This document shows, piece by piece, positions 17,195 through 27,786 of a DNA stretch of 64,000 nt. This stretch comes from Flavobacteriales bacterium (GTDB taxonomy: Bacteria; Bacteroidota; Bacteroidia; JANQJC01). The translations under genes and the position numbers were made by a program. The DNA lies in contig JANQJC010000096.1 of the NCBI GenBank assembly GCA_028281825.1, forward strand, positions 20,092 through 84,091, read 5' to 3'. Within the stretch, counting starts at the first letter, position 1. Each line of letters begins with the position of its first letter. The notes beneath the pieces are model-generated. The model did no database searches. It was not told the origin of the DNA and was given only the letters and a program-made list of their open reading frames with translations.

Positions 17195-19546
17195 TTAATT
17201 ATTATTTAATATCTCTCTGGCTTTGCTAACGGGAATTCTCTCACCATTTAGGAAAGCAACCACAAAGGCATCATTAAATCCTTTTGTTCTCATTTCCCTC
17301 TGCATAGCGGACGCCTCATCAACACTTGCCGTTTCTCCAGCAGTATACTTAAAGGTATTTCCATCCATATACTCATTTACTGCGACACCTTTGAAGCGTG
17401 GCGAATTTAAGGGTATTTGCTTAGCCGAAGAAGCTAATTGAATCTTAAATACAATATTTTTACTGCCCGAAATAGTTTCTGAAGGTGGATTTATTTTTTT
17501 AATGAGTTCTTCTTTCTTTTCTATAAAGGCTTCATCCTCTTCTCTTTCTCTTATCACTTCTGCTATTGGTGCTTCTTCCACTGTTTCTTCGTGTTCTTCG
17601 CGAAACTTCTGCAGTTCATTTTTCAAAGAATCTCTTTTTAGGCGCATTTTTTCCTGAACCAAAGCAATAGAGTCAGCAAGCCTTTGCGCTTTTAACTCCC
17701 CCTCTTTTCTTAGCTCATCTTTTAGAGCCTGCGCCGATGCATCGATAAGTTTCTTATAATTTACTAATTCGTAAGTTCCACCATGAGCTTCATGTTTTAT
17801 CTTATCGTTGATATATTCCTCGTACATGGCAAAAGCCCTCTCATCAATATACTTTGAATTTTCAGGATATAGTAAGGTCAAGGCTTTGAATGTCTCTACG
17901 TTTCTACCATTCCCTAGCTCGAAAGCAAAATATATCTTCTGGTATTCTTTATCTGCCCGCCTTGCTTTCCATGCCTCAGTCTTGTCTTTTTTAGTGCTTT
18001 GGTGCCATAGGTAATTATCTAACATGATGGCAGCATCAACATACTTTTGAAAGTCAACCCTGCTATCCAATGCTTTTTTGCTTAACATATCAACATTCTC
18101 CCATAGGGACTGTTGCTTTGACATTTCAGCTTCTGCCAGCATCCGGGCTAAAGAATCTTTCAAGGCTTCTTCTCTGGCTTTGAGTTTCACCAGCGAATCT
18201 TGTCTTTGCTTTGCCTTCAATAATTCAGCTTCTTTTTTCTTCTTTTCTTCCTCTTGCTTTTTTAGTCTCGCTTCTAACTCTTGATGAGCTTTCTCTCGTT
18301 CTTTCTCTTTAGCCTTAGCAATAGAATCTGCAATTAGCCTAGCTTTTTCTTTTTCAATCTTAGCTAGTGAATCTGCCTTAGCTTTCTTTATACTGTCTTC
18401 TCTTGCTTGTGCAATAGAATCTGCCTTTACTTTTTCTAAATGTTCTTTTTCGGCTTTGGCATTTGCAATAGAGTCTTCTTTCAATTTAACCTTTTTTGCC
18501 GCTTCAACTTTTGCCAGTGAATCTGCTTTTAGCTTAGTCCTTTTTTCTGCTTCAACCTTTGCAATTGAATCTGCTTGTGCTTTTTTACGCGCTTCTTCTT
18601 TCTTTTTGCGTTCCTCTTCAGCCTTCTGTTTATCCTCTTGCTCTTTCCTCCTTTTGGCTTCTTCAACTTTTTTAGCTTCTGCTTGCTCCTTTTTCTCAGC
18701 AGCTTTTTCTTCCTCAGTTTTTTCAGGTGTAGGGTTAGGATTAGTATCAACTACGTCTGGTGTTTCATACTCTTGCTTATACTCTTTAAACGCCCTGAAA
18801 ATAGCAGATGCCATGTACACTTTTCCATCCTCTGAATTGAGATAGTCTTCTTCTTCTTTATTTGTAAGAAAGCCCAATTCGACCAATATGGAAGGCATCG
18901 TGGTTTTACTGATAACCACAAAACCTGCCTGTTTCACCCCCCTATCTACTCTTCCTACCCTTGTTTTAAATTGCTTTTGAACCTTGGATGCCAAATCCAG
19001 ACTTTGGTTCAAGAAAGCATTCTGAAAAATTACCATGGCTATGTAGCTCTCGGGTGCGTTAGGGTCAAAACCTTCGTACTTGACTTCATAATCATCTTCC
19101 AGGAAAATCACGGAGTTTTCCTTTTGGGCTATTTTTAGGTTTTCTTCAGACTTGTGTAAACCCATCACCCAACTTTCAGTTCCATGAGATTCAGGATTTT
19201 TGAACGCGTTGCAGTGAATTGAAATAAAAACGTCGGCCTTATTATCATTGGCGAGCTTGGCTCTTTCATTCAAACCAACAAATACATCCTTATCCCTGGT
19301 GTATATTACTTCAATATCCGGAAAAGCTTCTTTAATGTAGTTTCCAAGCCTTAATGAGATGTCTAATACAATATGCTTTTCCGTTGTTTTATACCTTCCA
19401 GTACCCAAATTGCCTGGGTCTTTACCGCCATGACCTGCATCAATCACCACTGTTTTTATCTTTGACCCATTAGCCTGGGCAAAAGAAAGAACAGGAGTAA
19501 TGATAAACAATAAAGCAATAAAGGCCAATATGAAGCGTTTACCCAC
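17195..19546 (-). CDS. N-acetylmuramoyl-L-alanine amidase with long Lys/Glu coiled coil and SPOR-like tail
   Basis: Peptidoglycan amidase of 783 residues, about twice the common size. After a signal peptide (ending VLSFAQ) an Amidase_3 domain occupies about residues 30-255: DAGHGGKDPG, FISIHCNAF and VELGFLTN supply the zinc and catalytic residues. Residues about 265-500 form a highly charged coiled coil containing repeats of the form ADSIAKxEAEK, with about eleven DSI/DSL units across the protein. A helical region and a final domain beginning FKIQLASS, resembling SPOR, follow. It would cleave stem peptides during cell division. It heads the minus-strand operon and is divergent from the LptD-like gene. 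Confidence 0.9.
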   Translation of the reverse strand: MGKRFILAFIALLFIITPVLSFAQANGSKIKTVVIDAGHGGKDPGNLGTGRYKTTEKHIVLDISLRLGNYIKEAFPDIEVIYTRDKDVFVGLNERAKLANDNKADVFISIHCNAFKNPESHGTESWVMGLHKSEENLKIAQKENSVIFLEDDYEVKYEGFDPNAPESYIAMVIFQNAFLNQSLDLASKVQKQFKTRVGRVDRGVKQAGFVVISKTTMPSILVELGFLTNKEEEDYLNSEDGKVYMASAIFRAFKEYKQEYETPDVVDTNPNPTPEKTEEEKAAEKKEQAEAKKVEEAKRRKEQEDKQKAEEERKKKEEARKKAQADSIAKVEAEKRTKLKADSLAKVEAAKKVKLKEDSIANAKAEKEHLEKVKADSIAQAREDSIKKAKADSLAKIEKEKARLIADSIAKAKEKEREKAHQELEARLKKQEEEKKKKEAELLKAKQRQDSLVKLKAREEALKDSLARMLAEAEMSKQQSLWENVDMLSKKALDSRVDFQKYVDAAIMLDNYLWHQSTKKDKTEAWKARRADKEYQKIYFAFELGNGRNVETFKALTLLYPENSKYIDERAFAMYEEYINDKIKHEAHGGTYELVNYKKLIDASAQALKDELRKEGELKAQRLADSIALVQEKMRLKRDSLKNELQKFREEHEETVEEAPIAEVIREREEDEAFIEKKEELIKKINPPSETISGSKNIVFKIQLASSAKQIPLNSPRFKGVAVNEYMDGNTFKYTAGETASVDEASAMQREMRTKGFNDAFVVAFLNGERIPVSKAREILNNN

Positions 19547-19601
19547 TGTTTCTCGATTAAGTATTCATCCCAACCACACAACTGCTAATTTTTGATTAGC
19601 T

Positions 19602-22280
19602 TTGGCGCGCTCTGATTATAAACTCTGTATTGGCAAAAATAGTATTAATCAATTGCTTCTCAACCCGCTATTTCGCCACTTATTCACACTGATATTCACA
19701 ATTTTGTGGATTAATACCGCTTTTTCCCAAAACCCGATCGAAGGTAAGAAAAGCGGAAACAAAATACCTGATTCACTTAAGGTGGGTGGTAACGCTCCTA
19801 TAATACTACCTGATTCATCTCAAGTTTTGCCTCCAGATAGTAGCATTGCAATTGTGAGTGACAGTCTTAAAAAACCACCCAAAAAAACTGCACTAGATAC
19901 CAAAGTTGAATACCATGCTAAAGATTCATTGCGCTTTGATGTGCTTGGTAAAAAAGTGTATCTGTATAATGATGCTGAGATACATTACGGTGATATTACC
20001 TTGAAAGCCAACTACATAGAGATAGATTGGACAACCAATACTTTATTTGCAAAAGGCTTGCCTGACAGCACCGGAAAAATAGCTGGTACACCAGTATTTA
20101 GTGAGGGTGACCAAAGTTTCAGGGCCGACTCTATGTCATACAACTTTGACTCAAAAAAGGGACGCATTGTACAGGTAATAACCACCCAAGGTGAAGGCAA
20201 TATACATGGTGGTGTGGTGAAAAAGATAAATGAAACTTCATACTTTATCCGCGATGGCGGTTACACCACTTGTATTGATGACCACCCCCACTTTTTGATT
20301 AAATCCAATAAGCTAAAAGTAATTCAGAATGATAAGATTGTAACTGGCCCTGCCTATTTAACTTTTGAGGATGTTCCAACTCCCTTAGTACTGCCATTTG
20401 GCTTTTTCCCTAACAAACAAGGGCAGAGTTCCGGTATTATTATACCTGAATATGGTGAGTCTCCAGGCTTGGGTTTCTTTTTAAAAAATGGAGGCTATTA
20501 TTTCGCGATAAATGACAACATCAATCTAGCTTTGAGGGGCGACATATACTCCAGAGGCAGTTGGGGCGCGCGGGCCAACAGTTTTTACAAAAGAAGGTAT
20601 AAATACAACGGAAGTATAGAGATTGACCATAACCGAGTGAAGCAGGGTGACCCAGATTTTCCTGACTTTGTGGAGCAAAGAAACTACTTTGTGAGGTGGA
20701 ACCACCAGCAAGACCCTAAAGCCAGGCCGAATACGAACTTCTCTGCTAATGTAAATGCGGGTAGTAGAAATAACTTTCGCAATAACCTGAATAGTACTAC
20801 GCAAGAGTTTTTAACTAACACCTTTCAATCTAATATAGCTTACTCACAAACTTTAGCTGGTACGCCATTTTCTTATAGTGTAAATGCCAGTCACTCCCAA
20901 AACACTTTAAACAAAACAATGGATATTGTCCTTCCTGAGTTGACCTTTAATATGACGCGTATTTATCCTTTCAAAAAGAAGGACAAGGTGGGTAAGCAAA
21001 ATATGTTTGAAAAGATTGGTGTGAGTGCTACTCTTAATTCGAGAAATACCTTAACTACCTTCGACTCATTAATTACTAAACCTGAAGTTTATGAGAACTT
21101 AGATGAAAAAATGCGCAATGGAGCCAAAGTAAATGCCACAGCCAATACTTCTTTTAAAGCGTTCAAATATTTCACGGTTACGCCTTCCATTACAGGGACT
21201 TCGCAGTTGCACACCAAGACATTAAGAAAAGTATGGGATAGCGATTCATTAGAGTATGTAAATGATACTATACAGGAGTTTAAAGTTACTGGCGAATGGA
21301 GTGCCAACGCGAGTATGTCCACGGTGATATATGGGATGCTATCATTCAAAAAAGGAGGGCTGAGAGCCATAAGGCACGTATTTACACCAAGTTGGGGTCT
21401 CACTTACCGCCCTGATTTTGGCACACAGCAATTTGGATACTTTGGCAGTGATAACACCTTGAGTAGTTATTCCATTTATGACTTGAGTATATACGGAAAA
21501 CCTACTTCAGGCGAACAAGGTTCTTTTAATCTATCCCTAGGTAATAACCTTGAAATGAAGGTTCGGTCAGCCAAAGACACTATTACAGGCACTAAAAAGA
21601 TAAAGCTATTGGATTACTTTGGGGCTACGGCTTCTTACAACTTTTTTGCTGATGAGTTTAACCTGTCTGACATTGCCTTAAGTGCAAGAACCACCTTATT
21701 CAATAAACTAAACGTGAACTACACTGGAACCTTGACCCCATATGTGTTGGATACCAATTACCAACGAGAAAATGAGTATAGGGTGAACTACGATGGCAAG
21801 ATTGGTACTATCACGCGATCAACTATTGCTTTGGGTTTTAATCTTAATAGCCAGGGACAAAGTACAGCTACACAGCCTAACCCTGCCACTGTGCAAGGTA
21901 CTGAAGACCAGCTTGAAGAAATCAGGCAAAACCCACAGGCTTACATTGATTTCAATATTCCGTGGAACTTTTTTATGAATTATAACCTTGCATATAACGG
22001 CTTGGTAGATGAAGATAAAATTACCCAATCACTTACTTTTAATGGCGATTTGAGTATCACCCCCAAATGGAAAGTTGGGTTTACGTCTGGATATGATTTC
22101 GTTGGGCAAGAACTCACCCAAACCACTTTGAATATTTATCGTGACTTGCATTGCTGGGAAGCCAGATTCCGTTGGGTTCCGTTCGGTCAACTTAGAAGCT
22201 ATAGTATTGACATCAATGTGAAAGCCGCCGTATTACAAAGCTTGAAACTTAACCGCAAGCGCGACTGGTACGATTACTAG
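19602..22280 (+). CDS. lptD: LptD-like outer membrane LPS assembly protein
   Basis: Outer-membrane protein of 892 residues. After a signal peptide (helix HLFTLIFTILWINTAFSQ) comes an OstA-type periplasmic domain at about residues 100-240 (VYLYNDAEIHYGD, FRADSMSYNFDSKKGRI) and a large beta-barrel rich in alternating aromatic and polar residues to the end. This is the Bacteroidota form of LptD, which inserts lipopolysaccharide into the outer leaflet. No ATG is available at the 5' end: the candidate starts are TTG at 19602 or TTG at 19653, the latter placing the signal helix nearer the start. It is 55 bases from the divergent amidase gene. Confidence 0.87.
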   Translation: MARSDYKLCIGKNSINQLLLNPLFRHLFTLIFTILWINTAFSQNPIEGKKSGNKIPDSLKVGGNAPIILPDSSQVLPPDSSIAIVSDSLKKPPKKTALDTKVEYHAKDSLRFDVLGKKVYLYNDAEIHYGDITLKANYIEIDWTTNTLFAKGLPDSTGKIAGTPVFSEGDQSFRADSMSYNFDSKKGRIVQVITTQGEGNIHGGVVKKINETSYFIRDGGYTTCIDDHPHFLIKSNKLKVIQNDKIVTGPAYLTFEDVPTPLVLPFGFFPNKQGQSSGIIIPEYGESPGLGFFLKNGGYYFAINDNINLALRGDIYSRGSWGARANSFYKRRYKYNGSIEIDHNRVKQGDPDFPDFVEQRNYFVRWNHQQDPKARPNTNFSANVNAGSRNNFRNNLNSTTQEFLTNTFQSNIAYSQTLAGTPFSYSVNASHSQNTLNKTMDIVLPELTFNMTRIYPFKKKDKVGKQNMFEKIGVSATLNSRNTLTTFDSLITKPEVYENLDEKMRNGAKVNATANTSFKAFKYFTVTPSITGTSQLHTKTLRKVWDSDSLEYVNDTIQEFKVTGEWSANASMSTVIYGMLSFKKGGLRAIRHVFTPSWGLTYRPDFGTQQFGYFGSDNTLSSYSIYDLSIYGKPTSGEQGSFNLSLGNNLEMKVRSAKDTITGTKKIKLLDYFGATASYNFFADEFNLSDIALSARTTLFNKLNVNYTGTLTPYVLDTNYQRENEYRVNYDGKIGTITRSTIALGFNLNSQGQSTATQPNPATVQGTEDQLEEIRQNPQAYIDFNIPWNFFMNYNLAYNGLVDEDKITQSLTFNGDLSITPKWKVGFTSGYDFVGQELTQTTLNIYRDLHCWEARFRWVPFGQLRSYSIDINVKAAVLQSLKLNRKRDWYDY

Positions 22281-22348
22281 ATAGTAATGCCGAATAAAGT
22301 GCTATCTTGCTCAAGTTCCGCCTCTTTTAAAACTTTTGGGCTATTCTC

Positions 22349-22819
22349 ATGTTAGTAGAGCGTATGCAATTAGAAGACTATGTGGGAAGTTGGTACATTA
22401 ACATGACTAATTTTCCGATGTGGCTTAAAGGCAACAAATCAAATCCCACCCTCAATTACAAAGTAGGTGAAAGAGATGGTGTGATGGGGCTTGAAGATGA
22501 AGTTAGGTATACTGAGAACGGAAAAAGCAAGAGCATTAAAGGGTTTGACAAACCTCTGGATGATAAGTGTACCTCATATATATGGCGCGGAAATGGCTTG
22601 CTCTGGTTACTGAATAGTAAGTGGGATTTAGTATACATAGATAAGAAAAAGCAAATCGCCATAACCCACTTTGAGAAAACACTATTTACTCCCGAAGGCA
22701 TTGATGTGATATCAAAGAAAAAGTCACTTAGTGATGAAGAAATACAGATGGTAACAGGTATTATGAAAGATGTAAACCTAACCGTAAAAGGTGAATTGAA
22801 AGTAATCAAGCAAGATTAA
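22349..22819 (+). CDS. Lipocalin-like protein
   Basis: Small protein of 156 residues with the lipocalin start motif (VGSWYINMTNFPMWL, the GxW signature), an eight-strand pattern and the block WRGNGLLWLLNSKWDLVYID. No signal peptide is seen, so it is probably cytoplasmic. It resembles lipocalin-family proteins common in Bacteroidota; ligand is unknown. ATG at 22349 is used; the ATG at 22364 is also possible. Confidence 0.72.
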   Translation: MLVERMQLEDYVGSWYINMTNFPMWLKGNKSNPTLNYKVGERDGVMGLEDEVRYTENGKSKSIKGFDKPLDDKCTSYIWRGNGLLWLLNSKWDLVYIDKKKQIAITHFEKTLFTPEGIDVISKKKSLSDEEIQMVTGIMKDVNLTVKGELKVIKQD

Positions 22820-22866
22820 TACTTACATTGCAAAATATTCCTACTTTAATGGAAATTTTAAACTCT

Positions 22867-23208
22867 ATGAAAAATCTTACTATACTAGTGCTGATATTCC
22901 TTCCTTTTTCACTTTTGGCACAAGAAGCTACCACTGACATTGTTCCTGAAAGCCCCAGTGCGAAACAAGCACAAGCTCAATTATTGGAAGGCGACCTAAA
23001 GATGGATGCCAAGGAATACAAGGATGCCGTTCTATATTATACTGAGGCTATCAATCTTAATAAAGAACTTACCTGTGCATATATCTATAGAGCCAAAGCC
23101 TATTTTAAGCTTGGAGAAAACACCAAAGCTTGCTCGGATGTTAATAAGGCTAATGAATTGGGTTGTTGGAGGCCTGAGATAGATACTCTATTAGAAAAGT
23201 GCAAGTAG
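22867..23208 (+). CDS. Small exported TPR protein
   Basis: Protein of 113 residues with a signal peptide (MKNLTILVLIFLPFSLLAQ) and about two tetratricopeptide repeats (YKDAVLYYTEAINLNKE, AYFKLGENTKACSDVNKANELG). I start at the ATG at 22867 because the longer reading from 22828 hides the signal peptide. It ends with Cys residues (GCWRPEIDTLLEKCK). Its stop touches the stop of the convergent surface protein with no spacer. Function is unknown; such proteins are usually protein-protein adaptors in the periplasm. Confidence 0.7.
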   Translation: MKNLTILVLIFLPFSLLAQEATTDIVPESPSAKQAQAQLLEGDLKMDAKEYKDAVLYYTEAINLNKELTCAYIYRAKAYFKLGENTKACSDVNKANELGCWRPEIDTLLEKCK

Positions 23209-26200
23209 TTACTTAATCAGGTTCACCTGCCCCCTGAATTTATGAGGGTGTTTCTCGAAGTCCATCACCTGGACTTGATAGATATAGGTTCCACCTTCAA
23301 CAATCTCACCTACATTGTGTTTTCTTCCATTCCAGCCCTTGTTTTTGTCAGTAGTGAAAAATAACTGCTCCCCCCACCTATTAAATATTCGAAGTTCAAA
23401 ATCAGTAAACCCTTCACCATAACACAAAAACTCATCGTTTATACCATCTTTACCGGGTGTAAAAGCTGATGGGATATACATTGTAAAAGCCTCTTCAATT
23501 ATAATCGGTATAGTAACCGTGTCAGCACAGGCATGTTCAGTAAGCACAATCTGCTGCACAAAATAAGTTCCAGTATCATCATAAACATGAAAGGGGTTTT
23601 GTTCAATTGAGTAATCAAAGTCCGTCAAAACCCAATCCCATGCCACAGATAGTGAAGACTTGTCTGTAAACTGAACTTCAGGCAATAGAATTGAAGCCGG
23701 CTGTGGGGTAGCAACGAAATTAGCCACTGGCGTTGGAAATACTTCCACCCTATCGCTATCACTTACTACCGAGCTACAACCATTAGCTGAGATGACTTCT
23801 AATGTAACATTATAAAAACCTGCGGTATCATATATGGTCTCTGTATTTGGATCAAAGTCTATGCGTTCGTTACCAAAATTCCAGTTCCACTGAGTGATAT
23901 TATAGCCTGACGCTATGGTACTTTCATCCAAGAAGTTTACTTGCAAAGGCATGCAGCCAGTATCGGGTATTACTTTATAAGAAATGTCAGGGCGCGGATA
24001 AACTTCAACTTCATGCGAAACTGAATCCACACAGTTTTTGTCTGATGTAGCCACCAGAGTGGCAGTGTAAAAACCCGCCTGTGGGTAAACATGGACAGGT
24101 TCATATAAAACAGAAGTTTCTGAATCACCGAAATACCACATCTGGGAGCTTACTATTCCACTTGCAATATCACTTTCATTAGTGAATTGAGTAGTGTCAT
24201 ATACACATACCTTGTTTGATGAGAAATCAGGTTCAGGTAGGTCATAAACTGTAATAGAGTTCTCAGTAGCATTAGCACATCCACTATCTGTCTCCACGGA
24301 TAATATCACTGAATACTGCCCAGGGTTAGGAAAAATGAAGTCAGTATTTTGGCTTGAGGAAGAACCTATTCCGCCAAAGTTCCAGTTCCATTGGTCAATC
24401 ACACCTGGAGTAGCATCAGAAGCATCTACAAAGGTGGTTGGTACACCAAAACATACTGAGTCAAACGTAAAATCAGCAATGGGTACTGGAAATATCACCA
24501 CATCTCTTTGTATGGTATCGTCACAACCATATTGTGTGGATACAATTAATTCAACCGCATAGGTTGAGTCAACAGCATACTGATGTGTAACCGGATTACC
24601 GCTGTTAGTACTAATTGTATCACCATCCCCAAAATACCAATCCCATTGACTGAGTGTGCCCGATTGACTGGAGGAAGAATTATTGAAAGTGGCTGCTACA
24701 CCCTGACAAACGTTTTGAACAGAAAAATCAGCTACCGGGTCATTATACACAGTGATAGCCTGCACAATGGTATCTACACAACCATGATTGGTTTCTACTG
24801 CTAACATCACATTATAAGGCCCGGCCACTGTGTAAGTATTGCCTGGGTCACTAGAAGTGGATGTATTTAAGTTATCGCCGAAGTCCCAGTAATAGTCCGT
24901 TATATTGCCTGAAAGGCTGGTAGATGTATTGGTAAAATCAGCAGCCTGATTGGGGCACACGTTGAAAAAGTCAAAATCAGCCTCTGGATTATTGAATACT
25001 TCCACAGTATGCTCGACTGTGTCTGTGCATCCATTGTCAGATTCTACTACCAAGCTTACATTGTAGGTATTAGGTGAAACATAATTGTTGGTGGGGTTAG
25101 CCAGTGATGATGTATTAAAATCATCAAAATCCCAATAGTAAGCATCAATAGTACCCACTGAAATTTGAGACAGGTCTGTAAAGCTAATAGGCGTATTATG
25201 ACACTCGTCAGTAAAATCAAAGTCAGCTGTTGGTGATGGATAAACAGTAACGGAAACGGTATCACTACCCAAACAACCTGCATCGCTTTCCACATCAACT
25301 ATATAATCAGTGGTTATGATGATGGTTCCTGTGTTTGATAATGTCACAGTCGGATTTGCCGCAGAAGCATCACTTAATCCAGATGTAGGGGTCCAGGTAT
25401 AGGTAAAACCCGTGGTCGGAGCAGTTCCAATAGGTGCACTTTCACCATTACAAAAACTAGTATCAGGTCCTGCATCAGCTACTGGTGCAATGATTACATC
25501 CACAGTTTCTGTAGTGTCCCAATCACATGCTCCCTCTGTATAGGTATATGTAATAGTATGTTGACCAACACCTGCATCAAATGCATTGAAATCGGTGCCA
25601 GCTATTCCGTTGCCTGTGAGTACACCTCCTACTGGGGTTAATGTAAGTGGATTATCTATGTCACTATAGCAATATTGGGCAGCTAAGCCATCAATCACGG
25701 GCTCATAAGTTAAACCTGAGGCATTTTTAAAATCAATATTATTGGTTGAATCACATTCTGGGTAAACCAATTCAGGGGCATTTGTCGGGCTACTTCCATC
25801 GTCGTTAATAGATACGTAAAGGTCAAACGGGGTATTATTCCAAGGAAGGTCAAATGTTTCAGTGACACAAACTGTTGTATCTATATCAGTTGCAGTGAGG
25901 TTTTGAGTATTGATAGCGGCACCTCCAGCCAATGGATTACCATTATAAAATGTAACAGGTATGTTACCCATAATGCGTTTGCTTCCAATATTGCACACCT
26001 CAAATGTTACACTCATTTGGTCAGGTGCAACTTCACAAAACCTAATGGTATCAATTTCTACTGTAAAGTCCGCTACTGGTATGAATAAAGGCTCCCAACT
26101 TTCATCAAAAAGAGGTGATTGCGAGATAAAACTGTTTATGGCTGGAAAATCACCATTGTTCTGTTGCAATCGGGGAATTGTTAAATCATCGTTGATATTA

Positions 26201-27672
26201 GTGATTGAATAAGCGTGCTGATTCATTACTTTACGGGTAGGTATCCATTCAAAACCACTGCTCTTGTATACCCTTACCTTACCAGAACCTCCCTGATTAT
26301 TTGTTGAGCAATTACAAATTATATCAGCGTACCTGTCACCATTGGCATCAGCTACTGTTGGAAACTCTGTTCTGGTTGCTGAACCGCAAGGTGTTGCCAC
26401 TTTCACATTTCCTGTTGCTCCATCGTACACACGAAGGTTATTTTCGTCCCTATATACCAGTTCAGTAATACCGTCCCCTTCAAAATCAAAAGCCGAACCT
26501 GTTGTCTGTTGTGAGCCATCAACTGTAGTTTTTTGCCACAACTGTATCATTGCATTAGTGCCAATATTGTAATCTATTACGACATACTTATGACTACCTC
26601 CTACCCCAATCTCAGGGTAGCCATCGTTATCATAATCTGCAATGTTGGGCCTTCCACCACTACCAGTACCAGGTATGTCAAATGTAGCCCCGAGCTGATT
26701 ACCTGTAACGGGGTTCCACACGTATACTTTACCGCCACGTGTCACTATCACATCTAAGGTCCCGTCCATATTCATATCGGCCACCGCGGTATAGCCGTCA
26801 CCTAATGGGCCTACATTATTAGGTACGGGCATCATTGTGCCCCCGGGAATGTTGACCTCATAAACAGTATTACCACAAACCAGTTCCATGCCACCGCAAT
26901 TGCCGCAGGCACTAGTTGGTAAAACGTCAGCTGCGACAGGATGCCTGGAAGTGTTAGAGGTGTTTCTTCCTGAACTACCGGCACCTCCAGAAGCTATGAG
27001 TGCACCAGTTTGAGAGTTGTAAATCTCATTAGCTACATATATCTCAGGGTTTCCATCGCCATTAAAGTCAGCAATACCCGGACCTACTTCGGCATGAGGA
27101 ACATTAGGCGGGGTGTAACCAGCCTTAGGATTGCCATTGTGCTCAAAGCAATGTAGCTTGGAATTGGCAGTGACCACATATATCTCTCCAAAACCATCAT
27201 TATCAGTATCTGCAACGGCCATAGCGTCAGAGTAATCTAATATCGCTGGACAGGTAATAGTTAACTCAGTAGCTCCTGTCGTGCCATTCAAAACATAGAG
27301 CTGATTAGCGTTTTTAGAGTGACAGATAATTTCAGGTACATTATCGGCATCAATATCTGCCACCAAGGAAATACTTCTAGTAGACACCGTAACTGTTGAC
27401 TCCCAAAGTAAAGTCACACCAAAAGGGCCTACCGGAGGCTGTAATTCACAGTGATTAACCGGGTAGCCATAAAAGAAGGAATCGCAGGCAACCTGGCCGG
27501 CACAATCCGAATCGTAGCAATCAATCTGCCCATCTCCATCGTCATCAACACCGTTACTACAATTCTCTTGTGCATCAGCAACAGAACAGAACACTGAAAA
27601 GCTTAGGTATAGTAGATAAAACCTCCAATGGCATAAGATATACTTTAATACCTGACATTGGGGATTACTCAT
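23209..27672 (-). CDS. Large T9SS-secreted surface protein with FG-GAP and PKD domains
   Basis: Protein of 1487 residues. A signal peptide ends at VADAQ, followed by a Ca-binding-like NGVDDDGDGQIDCYDSDC segment. Residues about 70-480 form an FG-GAP/VCBS beta-propeller (ADIDADNVPEI, ADTDNDGFGEI, ADFNGDGNPEI). After a CARDB-like and a SprB-like section come seven PKD domains of about 85 residues each with WDFGD-type motifs. The last 85 residues (YIPSAFTPGKDGINDEF to RGQVNLIK) are the gliding-motility-associated type B T9SS sorting domain. It is probably anchored at the cell surface and may act in adhesion; no enzyme domain is seen. Confidence 0.92.
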   Translation of the reverse strand: MSNPQCQVLKYILCHWRFYLLYLSFSVFCSVADAQENCSNGVDDDGDGQIDCYDSDCAGQVACDSFFYGYPVNHCELQPPVGPFGVTLLWESTVTVSTRSISLVADIDADNVPEIICHSKNANQLYVLNGTTGATELTITCPAILDYSDAMAVADTDNDGFGEIYVVTANSKLHCFEHNGNPKAGYTPPNVPHAEVGPGIADFNGDGNPEIYVANEIYNSQTGALIASGGAGSSGRNTSNTSRHPVAADVLPTSACGNCGGMELVCGNTVYEVNIPGGTMMPVPNNVGPLGDGYTAVADMNMDGTLDVIVTRGGKVYVWNPVTGNQLGATFDIPGTGSGGRPNIADYDNDGYPEIGVGGSHKYVVIDYNIGTNAMIQLWQKTTVDGSQQTTGSAFDFEGDGITELVYRDENNLRVYDGATGNVKVATPCGSATRTEFPTVADANGDRYADIICNCSTNNQGGSGKVRVYKSSGFEWIPTRKVMNQHAYSITNINDDLTIPRLQQNNGDFPAINSFISQSPLFDESWEPLFIPVADFTVEIDTIRFCEVAPDQMSVTFEVCNIGSKRIMGNIPVTFYNGNPLAGGAAINTQNLTATDIDTTVCVTETFDLPWNNTPFDLYVSINDDGSSPTNAPELVYPECDSTNNIDFKNASGLTYEPVIDGLAAQYCYSDIDNPLTLTPVGGVLTGNGIAGTDFNAFDAGVGQHTITYTYTEGACDWDTTETVDVIIAPVADAGPDTSFCNGESAPIGTAPTTGFTYTWTPTSGLSDASAANPTVTLSNTGTIIITTDYIVDVESDAGCLGSDTVSVTVYPSPTADFDFTDECHNTPISFTDLSQISVGTIDAYYWDFDDFNTSSLANPTNNYVSPNTYNVSLVVESDNGCTDTVEHTVEVFNNPEADFDFFNVCPNQAADFTNTSTSLSGNITDYYWDFGDNLNTSTSSDPGNTYTVAGPYNVMLAVETNHGCVDTIVQAITVYNDPVADFSVQNVCQGVAATFNNSSSSQSGTLSQWDWYFGDGDTISTNSGNPVTHQYAVDSTYAVELIVSTQYGCDDTIQRDVVIFPVPIADFTFDSVCFGVPTTFVDASDATPGVIDQWNWNFGGIGSSSSQNTDFIFPNPGQYSVILSVETDSGCANATENSITVYDLPEPDFSSNKVCVYDTTQFTNESDIASGIVSSQMWYFGDSETSVLYEPVHVYPQAGFYTATLVATSDKNCVDSVSHEVEVYPRPDISYKVIPDTGCMPLQVNFLDESTIASGYNITQWNWNFGNERIDFDPNTETIYDTAGFYNVTLEVISANGCSSVVSDSDRVEVFPTPVANFVATPQPASILLPEVQFTDKSSLSVAWDWVLTDFDYSIEQNPFHVYDDTGTYFVQQIVLTEHACADTVTIPIIIEEAFTMYIPSAFTPGKDGINDEFLCYGEGFTDFELRIFNRWGEQLFFTTDKNKGWNGRKHNVGEIVEGGTYIYQVQVMDFEKHPHKFRGQVNLIK

Positions 27673-27786
27673 GAGGATAATGAAACTTCAATTTATCCTC
27701 AAATTTAATAGAAATTTGACAACTGATGAAATATTACCAAACCCTTACAGTTATTAGCCAGTAGCCCGTAAGAATGTCTAAAATCC

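Noticed and set aside
18456..18845. Plus-strand open frames across the amidase coiled coil
   Set aside because: They are shadows created by the repetitive Lys/Glu codons of the minus-strand gene; the encoded proteins are Ser/Phe-rich with no recognisable domain or start context.
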